From Nocardia niigatensis NBRC 100131 (lineage in GTDB: Bacteria; Actinomycetota; Actinomycetes; Mycobacteriales; Mycobacteriaceae): a DNA stretch of 64,000 nt. Numbering within the stretch: the first letter of the stretch is position 1; each line of letters starts with the position of its first letter. Location of the stretch: contig NZ_BAGC01000054.1 of assembly GCF_000308655.1 (NCBI RefSeq), positions 1-64,000 on the forward strand. The letters are read 5' to 3'. The notes under the pieces are model-generated. The model did not search any database. It was not told the DNA's origin and saw nothing but the letters and a program-made list of their open reading frames with translations. Shown here piece by piece: positions 15,884-24,370 of this stretch. Both the position numbers and the translations under genes were made by a program.

Positions 15884-17143
15884 ATGGATCGGCTGAGCGT
15901 GCTGGACGAGATCTTCCTGCGGTCGCATCGGGGCATGGGCACCCCGATCGTCCTGCAGGGACTCTGGCGTACCGCCGAACCGGTACATCCGGCCCTGCTC
16001 TGGCGCGTGCACCGTGATCTGCGCACCGGGCCGCTGGGCCGCCGCGTGGTGCGGTCACGGGTGCCCGGGGCGCGGCCGCGCTGGCAGCCGAACGAGACCG
16101 CGTACCCGTTCACCATGACGCCCGAGCCGATTCCGGCCGCGGCCGTGCTGGATTGGGCCGATCAGCAGGGCGTGGACCTCGATCCCGAGTCCGGGCCGGG
16201 CTGGCGGCTGTCGGCGGCCCGCCTCGACGACGGCGGCTGCCTGGTCGCGCTGACCTGCTCGCACGCGCTGGCCGACGGCCGCGCGCTCACCCTGGCCATC
16301 GACAACGCCCTGTCCGGCATCCCGCTCGCCGCACCCCTTGCGGGGCATTCGGATTGGGCCGACGCCCGGCGCATGTGGGCCACCGTCCTGGGCGGGACCG
16401 CCCGCGCCCTGCGGCGCGGCATCCCCGCCCGTCCCACCGCGCCCGAGGCGCGAAAGCTGCTGCCGGGCACCGCGACTGCCATGTCACGACCCGGCGCCTC
16501 CGCCACCTGCGGGACGGTGCTCGAGATCCCCGCCCGGGACTGGAACCGCGTCGCCGTCTCGCACGCGGGCACCGCCAACAGCCTGTTCGTCCATCTGATC
16601 GCGAAGATGCTGTGGGCCAGTGGCTTTCCCGCCGACACCATCGCCGCCAGTCTCCCGGTCGACACGCGGGACGAGCCGCGCGTGGACAACGACATGTCCA
16701 TGACCGAGGTCGCCATCACCCACGATGACACCCCGGCCACGCTGCGCCGCAAGGCCCGCGCGGCCTACGAGCACCGCATGACCAGTCCCGGCGGCATTCC
16801 GGAGGAGATCCTCCAGGTCGTGCCGGACCGCTGGGCGTATCGGCTGGCCCGGGGCGCGGGCGAGCGAGACATCCTGTGCTCCAATATCGGAAACCTCCCG
16901 GAGTCGCTGCTCGCACTGGGGCCGCATGCCTGCACCGGGCTGGCGGCTCGCGCGATCCACCCTGGGCTCCGGTCCGACGCGCTGCCCCGCACGCGGCTCT
17001 CCGGCTATCTGACCCGGATCGCCGACACCTACACGCTGTCGCTGGTCGGGCTGGACCCGGATGCCGTCCCGACCTCCGCCGCGCTCACCGCGCTGGCCGA
17101 GGCGGAACTGTCCGCTCTCGGCCTGCCCTGCTCGACCTGGTGA
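15884..17143 (+). CDS. WS/DGAT-like or PapA-like acyltransferase (condensation fold)
   Basis: 419 aa protein of the CoA-dependent acyltransferase/condensation superfamily. MDRLSVLDEIFLRSHRGMGTP matches the N-terminus of wax ester synthase/diacylglycerol acyltransferases. The catalytic motif normally HHxxxDG appears as SHALADG near residue 127: the second His and the DG are kept but the first His is Ser. C-terminal features include NDMSMTEVAI and ILCSNIGNLPESL, resembling the SNVPGP-type region. Expected role is acyl transfer to an alcohol or to a lipid; substrate unknown. The frame runs open far upstream through the crotonase gene, but ATG 15884 is the only start that fits the homology. Confidence 0.78.
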   Translation: MDRLSVLDEIFLRSHRGMGTPIVLQGLWRTAEPVHPALLWRVHRDLRTGPLGRRVVRSRVPGARPRWQPNETAYPFTMTPEPIPAAAVLDWADQQGVDLDPESGPGWRLSAARLDDGGCLVALTCSHALADGRALTLAIDNALSGIPLAAPLAGHSDWADARRMWATVLGGTARALRRGIPARPTAPEARKLLPGTATAMSRPGASATCGTVLEIPARDWNRVAVSHAGTANSLFVHLIAKMLWASGFPADTIAASLPVDTRDEPRVDNDMSMTEVAITHDDTPATLRRKARAAYEHRMTSPGGIPEEILQVVPDRWAYRLARGAGERDILCSNIGNLPESLLALGPHACTGLAARAIHPGLRSDALPRTRLSGYLTRIADTYTLSLVGLDPDAVPTSAALTALAEAELSALGLPCSTW

Positions 17144-17149
17144 CCGCCG

Positions 17150-18763
17150 CTAGGTGAGGGCGGGAATCCGAACTCCCTGCCACGCCAGGCGTTTGGCGCG
17201 CTCCGGATCGCGTTCGACGCGGCCGGGCGAATCCATGATCAGCGTGGCGCGCTGCTCCTCGGTGTAGGCGGGCCAGACCGGCAGTGGAGTTCCGGTGCGG
17301 GCGAAGGCCAGCCAGTTGTCCTGGAACTGGCTCGACACCTCGCGGAAGGCGCGATGGCCGCCGAGCGCGGTCATGGCACGGCCCAAGGACGAGTCGACCG
17401 CACCGAAGACGGGGATCAGGTCCAGGGCGTGCGTCGCGCCGAAACCGCTCAATTGAATTGCGCGCGGGGCGAAGTCGTAGCGGTAGGCGTAGGTCGGCGC
17501 GTACCGGCTGTGCGCCTCCATGACGCGCACCGAGGGCCGCCAGAAGGTGAAGTCGCCGCCCATGCGGACGGTGGCCCTCTTGCCCGGGAAGCCGGGATAC
17601 GCGGCGGTGACCCGGTTCTCGACGGCCGCGCCGAATTCGGCGAGCGTCTCGTGCAGCCGGTCCTGCGAGGTCGGCATGGACTGGCCGAGTTTGGTGAAGA
17701 TGGGGCTGTCGTCGCCCACGTCGAGAGCCTGATCCACGTGCCGCAGCAGCCAGCGCATGCGATCGGGGGTGGTGGGCAGGGTGTCGTCGAAGCGCACGAA
17801 CAGGGTGGCCTCGTCCCGGTTCGTCCCGATGATGAGCGGTACGCGATGCGCGGTGCCATTGACGAACGCGGCGATCGGTGCGACCGGCAGGTATTCACCG
17901 TCCACCACGGGCGCCACCGGGAACAGGCCCGGCTGCTGTTGCATGACCCGGGAGACCGAGTGGTCGACGGCCTTGCGGATGTCGTTGGCGCCGGCCGTGC
18001 GCAGCGCCTTGGCTGCGTCTCCGGGGGCGATGCCGAGGTCGTCGAGGACGCGGCGGGCGAACAGCCGGGCCTCGGCCTGGCTCGGCGCCCAGTCCGCGGG
18101 CGCGCTCTGGGCGATGGCGCGGTGGAACAGTCCGGCCGCGGCGGGCGTGGCCATCAGGGCGAGCACCGCGTGCGCGCCGGCCGATTCGCCGAAGATGGTG
18201 ACATTGTTCGGGTCGCCGCCGAACGCGGCGATATTGCGCCGCACCCACTCCAGCGCCGCGACCTGATCGCGCAGGCCCAGGTTGGAGTCGAATTGGCTGT
18301 CGGGCGTGGAGTATTCGCCGAAATCGACGTAACCGAAGGCCCCGAGCCGGTAGTTGACCGACACCACGATGACATCGCCGCGGACCGCCAGCCTGCCGCC
18401 GGAATACAGCCGCAGCGCGGAGGTACCGATCATGTAGCCGCCGCCGTGAATGAACACCATGACCGGGCGCGGCGTGGCGGATGGCGTGTTCGGCGCCGTC
18501 ACGTTCAGTGTGAGGCAGTCCTCGCCGGTCGGCTGCGCCTGGCGCGGCCCGGTTCGGGCGCCATCCCGGTGTTGCATTGCGGCGTAGCCGAAGCGGGTGG
18601 CGTCACGCACCCCGCTCCACGGCTGCACCGGCCGCGGCGCCCGGAAGCGGAACTCTCCCACCGGAGCCGCCGCGAAAGGGATGGACCGCCAGCGTGAAAC
18701 GCGGCGGCCCCGTAATCCGCGAACTGCGCCGTCCGCGGTCGTGATGTCTGTCGTTGCCACCAT
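17150..18763 (-). CDS. Type-B carboxylesterase
   Basis: 537 aa alpha/beta-hydrolase of the carboxylesterase type B family, hydrolysing carboxylic esters. Visible: RSIPFAAAPVGEFRFRAPRP, GEDCLTLNVTAP, the oxyanion loop FIHGGGYMIGTS, nucleophile elbow GESAGAHAV (Ser near residue 207), acid residue in NRDEATLFVRF, and catalytic His in FGATHALDLIPVF. No signal peptide: the protein starts MVATTDITTADGAVRG and is probably cytoplasmic. The ATG at 18763 has a TACCCT box 6 nt upstream. It converges on the acyltransferase gene with 6 bp between stops. Confidence 0.94.
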   Translation of the reverse strand: MVATTDITTADGAVRGLRGRRVSRWRSIPFAAAPVGEFRFRAPRPVQPWSGVRDATRFGYAAMQHRDGARTGPRQAQPTGEDCLTLNVTAPNTPSATPRPVMVFIHGGGYMIGTSALRLYSGGRLAVRGDVIVVSVNYRLGAFGYVDFGEYSTPDSQFDSNLGLRDQVAALEWVRRNIAAFGGDPNNVTIFGESAGAHAVLALMATPAAAGLFHRAIAQSAPADWAPSQAEARLFARRVLDDLGIAPGDAAKALRTAGANDIRKAVDHSVSRVMQQQPGLFPVAPVVDGEYLPVAPIAAFVNGTAHRVPLIIGTNRDEATLFVRFDDTLPTTPDRMRWLLRHVDQALDVGDDSPIFTKLGQSMPTSQDRLHETLAEFGAAVENRVTAAYPGFPGKRATVRMGGDFTFWRPSVRVMEAHSRYAPTYAYRYDFAPRAIQLSGFGATHALDLIPVFGAVDSSLGRAMTALGGHRAFREVSSQFQDNWLAFARTGTPLPVWPAYTEEQRATLIMDSPGRVERDPERAKRLAWQGVRIPALT

Positions 18764-18769
18764 TCACAA

Positions 18770-18775
18770 AGGGTA
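18770..18775 (-). promoter_or_regulatory. -10 box of leaderless carboxylesterase promoter
   Basis: Minus-strand TACCCT, 6 nt before the ATG at 18763. Confidence 0.5.
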
Positions 18776-18871
18776 GACCCAACTCTCGGGGGCTCCCAGG
18801 GGTCGGCGGGCGGGTGGCGGGAACAGCCGACCCACCGGCCGGGCGCGGCGGGCCGGACAGCGACGGGACGG

Positions 18872-19117
18872 CTACTGCAGATAACCCTCGACCTGGCGGG
18901 CGGAGTTGGCCTGGGCCTCGTCGGGGTTGCGGCCCTGGTCCTGGCGGGCACGGCGCTGGCGGAGCAGGTCCCAGCACTGATCGAGCTGGACCTCGATCTC
19001 GGCCAGCTGGCGGCGCTCGGTCTCCGGGTCGAGTTCGCCACCGGTGGTCTTGGCTCGCAGCTCGTGCTCACGATCCACGAGTTCCTTGATGCGCGCGTGG
19101 ATGTCCTTTTCGCTCAT
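18872..19117 (-). CDS. DUF2630 protein
   Basis: 81 aa, charged and helical: MSEKDIHARIKELVDREHEL, then ETERRQLAEIEVQLDQCWDLLRQRRARQ, then a polar tail. This is the compact two-helix DUF2630 family found across Actinobacteria; function unknown. Heptad-like spacing of Leu/Ile suggests a coiled coil or helical hairpin. Its ATG overlaps the stop of the upstream MocR-type regulator (ATGA), so it is translated from the same message. No signal peptide or membrane segment. Confidence 0.88.
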   Translation of the reverse strand: MSEKDIHARIKELVDREHELRAKTTGGELDPETERRQLAEIEVQLDQCWDLLRQRRARQDQGRNPDEAQANSARQVEGYLQ

Positions 19118-20508
19118 GCGGACCACTCTACGACCCGGGCCAGCGCCGACCCGGCCAATCCGACCGCGCGTGGCAGCTCCGCCGCAGGTAGCGCCGCATA
19201 TCCGAGGGCGATGCCGAAGGTGTGCCGGGCGCCGAGATGATGGCGGCCCAGCGCGTCCAGATAGACGCCGAGCTCGCGGGCGGCGGCCACCGCGCGATCC
19301 TCCTGCTCCGGGGTGGCGAGGGGGACGAACACGTGGGATCCGGCGTCGTCGCCGCGCACGCGCAGGCCGTGGCCGCGCAGCGCGTCCACCACCAGAGCAC
19401 GCCGGGTGGGCATGTCGCGGCGCAGGCGGCGCAGATGGCGGGCCAGGTCGCCGTGCCGGGCCAGTTCGGCCACCACTTGCTGACCGGCGGGGGCCGGGCC
19501 GGTGCCGGTGAATTCGCGGTGGGCGAGCACGGCCGCGGCGACGGCGGGATCGGCAACCAGCCAGCCGACACCCAGCGACGGGGTGAGGATTTTGCTGGTG
19601 GTGCCCAGGTGCACGACCACGTCCGGGGCCAGGGTGGCCAGCAGCGGCAGCGGTGCGGTGTCGTACCGCAATTCGCCGTCGTAGTCGTCCTCGACCACGA
19701 GCGCGCCGGTGCGGCGGGCGAATTCGATGAGCTCGACGCGGCGCGCGGCGGGCATGCGCGCGCCCAGCGGAAACTGGTGCGCGGGAGTGCAATACACGAG
19801 ACCGGCGTCCTCCGGCAGCAGCTCCACCCGCAGGCCGTCGGCGTCCACCGGCACCGGGACCGTCCGCATGCCCGCCGCCCGGAAGGCTCCGGCCGCCCGC
19901 TGATAGCCCGGATCCTCGATGGCCACCACCGCGCCGGGCCGCAGCAGCGCGGCCGCGAGTTCGCCTGCGGCCGCGCTGGTTCCGGCGGTGGCCAGCACCG
20001 TGGTCCCGCTGCCCGCGCCCAGCCCGCGATGCCGCAGCAGATGTTCGGCGACGGCCTCGCGATAGTCGGTCTCACCGCTCCGGTCCTTGCGGATCAACGG
20101 CATTCGATCCGAGGCGGCCCGCCACGCCCGCCGCCAGGCGGCCCGATCGATGGCCTCGATGGCTGGCGCCCCCGCGCCCAGATCCAACAGTCCCGCCAGC
20201 GGATCGAGCCGTTCGGGCCCGCCGGTCTGCGCGCCGACCGGCGCGGGCGCCGCCGTCAGATAGGTGCCCGACCCGTGCCGCCCATCCAGCCACCCTTCCG
20301 CGTGCAGCTGGTCGTAGGCCGCGGTCACAACGGTCCGGCTCACCCCGAGCCGCTGCGCCAGCTCCCGCGAGGACGGCAACCGGTCACCACCACGCAGCGC
20401 ACCGGAGCTGGCGGCCCGCCGCAGCCCATCGGCCACCTGCACTGCCAGCGGCACCCCGCTCTCCCGTGCGATCGCGAACGGAAGATCATCGTCGACCAGC
20501 CGATTCAC
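19114..20508 (-). CDS. MocR/PdxR-type regulator (GntR HTH fused to aminotransferase fold)
   Basis: 464 aa. Residues ~15-85 are a GntR winged helix (GGDRLPSSRELAQRLGVSRT, YDQLHAEGWLDGRHGSGTYL). The rest is a type-I aminotransferase domain with VLATAGTSAAAGELA, IEDPGYQRA, VEDDYDGELRY and the PLP lysine in LGTTSKILTPSLGVGWL. MocR/PdxR proteins use PLP as an effector rather than as a catalyst. GTG at 20508 is preceded by GGAGG at the right spacing, which favours it over the longer frame reaching 20649. It is divergent from a pyridoxamine-phosphate-oxidase-like gene at 20671, the classic target arrangement, suggesting vitamin B6- or flavin-linked control of that gene. Confidence 0.93.
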   Translation of the reverse strand: MNRLVDDDLPFAIARESGVPLAVQVADGLRRAASSGALRGGDRLPSSRELAQRLGVSRTVVTAAYDQLHAEGWLDGRHGSGTYLTAAPAPVGAQTGGPERLDPLAGLLDLGAGAPAIEAIDRAAWRRAWRAASDRMPLIRKDRSGETDYREAVAEHLLRHRGLGAGSGTTVLATAGTSAAAGELAAALLRPGAVVAIEDPGYQRAAGAFRAAGMRTVPVPVDADGLRVELLPEDAGLVYCTPAHQFPLGARMPAARRVELIEFARRTGALVVEDDYDGELRYDTAPLPLLATLAPDVVVHLGTTSKILTPSLGVGWLVADPAVAAAVLAHREFTGTGPAPAGQQVVAELARHGDLARHLRRLRRDMPTRRALVVDALRGHGLRVRGDDAGSHVFVPLATPEQEDRAVAAARELGVYLDALGRHHLGARHTFGIALGYAALPAAELPRAVGLAGSALARVVEWSA

Positions 20509-20670
20509 CTTCGAGTGGCCTCCTGCCCCTGCGGCGAACAGTCGATCCCAGCATGCCAGTCCTGGTGGTGGACCCGACCACGAACGCCGCACCGGTCCGC
20601 CGAAGTGGTCTGTCGATCTTGCGGGGAATTGGCTATTCAGGAATGCCATTTCTCCGCTGAAACTGGTCGT

Positions 20671-21360
20671 ATGAGTGAGACAGCTTCTAGCCGGACCCCT
20701 TTGTCACCCACCCCGCGCAGCAGCCTCACCCGAGCCAAGGAGCGGGGTCGCGTTGATCGCGGCGAGCTGGACGCGGTCCTCGACGCCGGGCTGATCTGCC
20801 ACCTGGGCGTGGTGCTGCACGGCAGCCCGGTGGTCATTCCGACCATCTACGGCCGCGAGGGCGACACGCTGTACCTGCACGGCTCCACCGGTTCCGGCAA
20901 TATGCGCGCCGCCCTGACCGGCGACGTCTCGCTGACCGTGACGCACGTGGACGGCATCGTCTATGCCCGCGCCGCAATGCACTTCTCCATGAACTACCGC
21001 TCGGCGGTCATCCACGGGCGGCCGATCGAGCTCACCGATCCCGGGGAGCGGATGCGCGCGTTGCGGGTCATCGTCGAGCAGGCCGCGCCCGGCGCGTGGG
21101 ACGCGGTGCGCGCGCCGAACAAGAAGGAGATGGCCGCGACCACGGTCCTGGCCCTCGACCTCACCGAAGCCTCGGTCAAGGTCCGCACCGGCGGCCCGCG
21201 TGACGAGCAGGCCGATATCGACGCCGGGGGCGTCTGGGCCGGAGTCCTGCCGCTTCGTCAGGTCTTCGACGCCCCGATCCCGGCCGCGGATCTGGCCGCG
21301 GGCGTGCCGATCCCGGCCCACGTGCTGGACCGCCGCACCGACGCGGTGGCCGCGGTCTGA
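20671..21360 (+). CDS. Pyridoxamine 5'-phosphate oxidase-like flavin-binding protein
   Basis: 229 aa split-barrel protein of the PNPOx-like family. CHLGVVLHGSPVVIPTIYGREG and LYLHGSTGSGNMRAAL match the FMN/F420-binding barrel of the 'pyridoxamine 5'-phosphate oxidase family / flavin-nucleotide-binding' group. True PdxH residues at the C-terminus are not evident, so the exact cofactor and substrate are open. The divergent MocR gene makes a vitamin-B6 link plausible. The last ~25 codons and the stop lie inside an 87-bp tandem duplication (21286-21460), so this 3' end exists twice in the chromosome; the gene itself is intact. Confidence 0.88.
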   Translation: MSETASSRTPLSPTPRSSLTRAKERGRVDRGELDAVLDAGLICHLGVVLHGSPVVIPTIYGREGDTLYLHGSTGSGNMRAALTGDVSLTVTHVDGIVYARAAMHFSMNYRSAVIHGRPIELTDPGERMRALRVIVEQAAPGAWDAVRAPNKKEMAATTVLALDLTEASVKVRTGGPRDEQADIDAGGVWAGVLPLRQVFDAPIPAADLAAGVPIPAHVLDRRTDAVAAV

Positions 21361-21460
21361 CGGCTATCTACTGCGGATCTGGCCGCGGGCGTGCCGATCC
21401 CGGCCCCACGTGCTGAACCGCCGCACCGACGCGGTGGCCGCGGTCTGACGGCTATCTACT
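21286..21460. repeat. Tandem duplication of 87/88 bp covering two 3' gene ends
   Basis: Unit 1 (21286-21372) and unit 2 (21373-21460) are directly abutted and differ only by one inserted C and one G-to-A change (gctggacc versus gctgaacc). The unit covers the last ~25 codons and stop of the PNPOx-like gene plus the spacer down to the last bases of the fpg-like gene (its stop codon is in gctatctact). The inner copy is now non-coding on the plus strand. Confidence 0.95.
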
Positions 21461-22322
21461 TCAGCAGCCGGGACATGCGGCGATCGGCCAGGATCTTGCC
21501 GCCCGTCTGACAGGTCGGGCAGTACTGGAACGATTTGTCCGCGTAGGACACCTCGCGGACAGTGTCGCCGCACACCGGGCACGGCAGGCCGGTGCGGGCG
21601 TGCACCTGGAAGCCGGAACGCTTCTCGCCCTTGAGGCGGGCGGCGTCCTGCCCCACCGAGCGCTGGATGGCGTCGGACAGGGCGGCCCGCATGGCCGAAT
21701 ACAGCCGCGCCACCTGTCCGGTGTCCAGGGTGCCGGCGTTGGCGAACGGCGAAAGCCTTGCCGTGTGCAGGATTTCGTCGGAGTAGGCATTACCGATGCC
21801 GGCCAGCAGGGTCTGGTCGGTGAGCGCGTTCTTCACGCGCTGCGAGGTGCCGTGCAGGATCTCGGCGAATTCGGGTTCGCTCACGGCCAGGGCGTCGGGA
21901 CCCAGTCGCGCGATGCCGGGCACCGAGAGCGGATCGCTGGTGATCCACACGGCCAGCCGCTTCTTGGTGCCGGCCTCGGTGAGATCGAACGCGGGGGTGG
22001 CGCCCTCCGGGGTGAAGAAGTGCACGCGCAGGGCGAGCGGCCCCTTGCCGGGTTTGGGTGGGTTGGCGCCGGGTTCGTCGATCCAGCGCAGCCAGCCGCC
22101 TCGCGACAGGTGCGTGATCAACCACAGCCCGTCGCAATCCATTCCGAGGTGTTTGCCCCAGTGCCCGACTCCGGTGACGTCGCGTCCCGACAGCGCGGTC
22201 ACCGGTGGTTCGAAGGTCTTCAAGACGCTCAGGGCCGCGACGTCGACCCGCCCGACCACCGCCCCCACCGCATGCTCGGCCAGGAATTGCTCGAGCGCCA
22301 CAATCTCCGGTAGTTCGGGCAA
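21456..22322 (-). CDS. Fpg/Nei-family DNA glycosylase
   Basis: 288 aa base-excision repair glycosylase/AP lyase. After removal of the initiator residue the N-terminus is PELPEIVALEQF: the catalytic Pro and the Glu of the PELPE motif are intact. The helix-two-turn-helix reads QTLLAGIGNAYSDEIL. The C-terminal zinc finger is complete (CPVCGDTV ... YCPTCQTGGK). Start is TTG at 22322, fixed both by the required Pro at position 2 and by a GGAGGAG site 7 nt upstream. A minus-strand TAGGGT box about 30 nt further up could be its -10. It belongs to the actinobacterial Fpg/Nei-like group; the preferred lesion cannot be told. Its stop codon lies at the end of the 87-bp duplication. Confidence 0.93.
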   Translation of the reverse strand: MPELPEIVALEQFLAEHAVGAVVGRVDVAALSVLKTFEPPVTALSGRDVTGVGHWGKHLGMDCDGLWLITHLSRGGWLRWIDEPGANPPKPGKGPLALRVHFFTPEGATPAFDLTEAGTKKRLAVWITSDPLSVPGIARLGPDALAVSEPEFAEILHGTSQRVKNALTDQTLLAGIGNAYSDEILHTARLSPFANAGTLDTGQVARLYSAMRAALSDAIQRSVGQDAARLKGEKRSGFQVHARTGLPCPVCGDTVREVSYADKSFQYCPTCQTGGKILADRRMSRLLK

Positions 22323-22448
22323 CGGATCTCCTCCACCTGGGCGATCATCTCCGTCCACCCTAGCCGCACCCCCCGACACCCGACGGTTCCAGCGCGCGGC
22401 CGCGGCCCGCCGAGGAACGCTGGGGGGGTATGGCCCGCCCGCCGCTGG

Positions 22449-22645
22449 AAGGCCCGGCTCTGGACGCGCCCGTCGCTGCAGGGCCCGGTTCAGGGCGCGC
22501 ATGTCGCTACAAGGCCCGGCTCAGGACCCGCCCGCCGCTACAAGGTTCGGCTCAGGACCCGCCCGCCGCTACAAGGCCCGGCTCAGGACCCGCCCGCCGC
22601 TACAAGGCCCGGCTCAGGACCCGCCCGCCGCTACAAGGCCCGGCG
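22449..22645. repeat. 31-bp minisatellite, six units plus partial copies
   Basis: The unit aaggcccggctcaggacccg + cccgccgctac (31 bp) begins at 22449, 22480, 22511, 22542, 22573 and 22604, with a partial copy at 22635. The last three full units are identical or nearly so; the first two are degenerate. A further partial unit precedes at 22431-22448. The period is not a multiple of three and no spacer separates the units. It lies in the 363-bp gap between the fpg-like start and the 3' end of the acyl-CoA synthetase gene; the rest of the gap holds the fpg-like promoter region. Confidence 0.95.
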
Positions 22646-22685
22646 GGTCGCGATGCCCGACCGGCTCGGCCGTCCGCCGAGAGCC

Positions 22686-24296
22686 TCACTCGCGGAAGCG
22701 CTCGCGCAGCAGGAAGCGCTGGACCTTGCCGCTGGGTGTCTTCGGGAGCTCGGGGACGAAGTGGATGCGGCGCGGGTAGACGTGGGCGGCGAGCTTCGTC
22801 TTCACCAGCTGCTGGAGGTCGGCGGTCAGGGTGTCGTCGGCGTCGACGCCCGGGGCGAGCACGGCGACCGCGATCAGGACCTCACCGCGCAGTTCGTCGG
22901 GGACGCCGATGACCGCCGCCTCCGAGATCGAATCATGTTCGGTGAGAACGCTTTCCACCTCGAAGGGGCCGATGCGGTAGCCGGCCATGAGAATGACGTC
23001 GTCGTCGCGGGAGGCGAAGGTGAGGTAGCCGTCGGCGTCGCGGGAGGCGACATCGCCGGTCAGGTACCACTGACCGTCTGCGGTGAAGCGGGCGGCGCTG
23101 GCCTCGGGGGCATTGCGGTAGCCGCGGAAGGTGAGCAGCGGGCTGGAGGTGGCGATGGCCACGCGGCCGGGTTCGCCGGGCGGGGCGGGTTCCTCGGAGT
23201 CCAGGCTCAGGATCTCGACGGTGTAGCCGGGCGTCGGGTGCCCCATGGACCCGATCTTGATGTCGGCGATCAGGTCCGGATGCCAGGCGTTGACGACGGT
23301 CATGCCGGTCTCGGTCTGGCCGTAGTGGTCGCGGATCTCCAGTCCCAGCGCCTGTTTCGACCAGGTGATGACATCGGGCGTGAGCGGCTCCCCGGCGGAG
23401 GACAGCCGGCGCAGCGACACGCCTTCGGGGATCGGGGTGTGGCGCAGGGCGCGGTAGACCGTCGGCGCGGCAGCGAAATTGGTGACGCCGAAGTGCGCGA
23501 GCACTCGCCAGGTGAGGGCGGGATCGAACGGCGCGCACACCAGCAGGCTGCGCTTGCCGGTCGCCATCGGCGCGAGGATGGCGATGTAGAGCCCGTAGGC
23601 CCAGCCGGGATCGGCGATGTTCCAGAACACGTCGCCGTCGGCGTAGTCGATGCCGTACTCGAGGTACATGACCACTCCGGCCATGCCGCCCAGCCGCATG
23701 GGCACGGCCTTGGGTTTGCCGGTGGTGCCGGAGGTGAACAGTTCGACCAGTACGCCGTCGCCGCCGATGGCGACGGATTTCGGTGCGGGACCGGTGTTTT
23801 CGAGCAGATCGGCGAAGGCCACGTCGTCGCCCTCGGGCGCGCCGGTGGTGATGATTCGCCAGTCGCGCTCGGCCGGCAGGTCGGCGCTTGGCGCGAGCTT
23901 GTCCCGCTGGGCCCCGTCGGTGATGACGAACTTGGTGCCGTTCCCGGTAACCCGCATGGCGATCGCGCCCGGAGCGAAGGCCGTGAACAGCGGCACGTGC
24001 ACCGCCCCCAGCCGCCAGACGGCCAGCAGCGCGACGACCAGCTCCTGCGACTTGCCCATCAGGGTGGCGACCCGATCCCCTTCGCCCACACCGAGTTCGG
24101 TGAGCGCGGCGGCGACCCGCTCGGATTTCTCCCGGAGTTCGCCGAAGGTCACGTCGACGCTGGACAGGTCCGGCTGCGCGAAGGTGAAGGCGACCGCCTC
24201 GGCGGGATGCCGGTCGCACAGCAGCTCGGCCGCGTTCGCGTCGGCCGCGCCGTACTCGTCACGGAGTTGTCCGGCCCGTTGGATCGGGGTTGTCAT
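22686..24296 (-). CDS. Acyl-CoA synthetase (AMP-binding, MACS-like)
   Basis: 536 aa adenylate-forming ligase activating a carboxylic acid to its CoA thioester. Motifs: LFTSGTTGKPKAVPM (P-loop), DPGWAYGLY, AAPTVYRAL, LSSAGEPLTPDVI, DHYGQTETGM, WYLTGDVASRDADGYL, RDDDVILMAGYRIGPFEVES and the C-terminal catalytic lysine in LPKTPSGKVQRFLLRERF. The DPGWAYGLY/GQTETG set resembles acetyl/medium-chain acyl-CoA synthetases; chain length is not determinable. ATG 24296 has GGAGG 8 nt upstream, which decides against the frame's earlier start. The 5' leader contains a 14-bp perfect hairpin (24316-24352) and, further up, an operator-like palindrome (24371-24401), so it is probably tightly controlled. Confidence 0.93.
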   Translation of the reverse strand: MTTPIQRAGQLRDEYGAADANAAELLCDRHPAEAVAFTFAQPDLSSVDVTFGELREKSERVAAALTELGVGEGDRVATLMGKSQELVVALLAVWRLGAVHVPLFTAFAPGAIAMRVTGNGTKFVITDGAQRDKLAPSADLPAERDWRIITTGAPEGDDVAFADLLENTGPAPKSVAIGGDGVLVELFTSGTTGKPKAVPMRLGGMAGVVMYLEYGIDYADGDVFWNIADPGWAYGLYIAILAPMATGKRSLLVCAPFDPALTWRVLAHFGVTNFAAAPTVYRALRHTPIPEGVSLRRLSSAGEPLTPDVITWSKQALGLEIRDHYGQTETGMTVVNAWHPDLIADIKIGSMGHPTPGYTVEILSLDSEEPAPPGEPGRVAIATSSPLLTFRGYRNAPEASAARFTADGQWYLTGDVASRDADGYLTFASRDDDVILMAGYRIGPFEVESVLTEHDSISEAAVIGVPDELRGEVLIAVAVLAPGVDADDTLTADLQQLVKTKLAAHVYPRRIHFVPELPKTPSGKVQRFLLRERFRE

Positions 24297-24315
24297 GCAG
24301 TACCTCCACACGCGA

Positions 24316-24352
24316 GGGGGTCACAGCCCTCCAACCTCGGGCTGTGACCCCC
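24316..24352 (-). promoter_or_regulatory. 14-bp perfect hairpin in acyl-CoA synthetase leader
   Basis: Arms gggggtcacagccc and gggctgtgaccccc with a 9-nt loop. It starts only 20 bp upstream of the ATG, next to the GGAGG site. It lies downstream of cobF in the same direction, so it may act as the cobF terminator, an attenuator in the synthetase leader, or both. No U-tract follows. Confidence 0.6.
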
Positions 24353-24370
24353 GCTACACCGTCGACCCGA

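Noticed and set aside
22431..22645. CRISPR-like regular repeats
   Set aside because: The 31-bp units are directly contiguous with no variable spacers and no cas genes nearby; it is a minisatellite.
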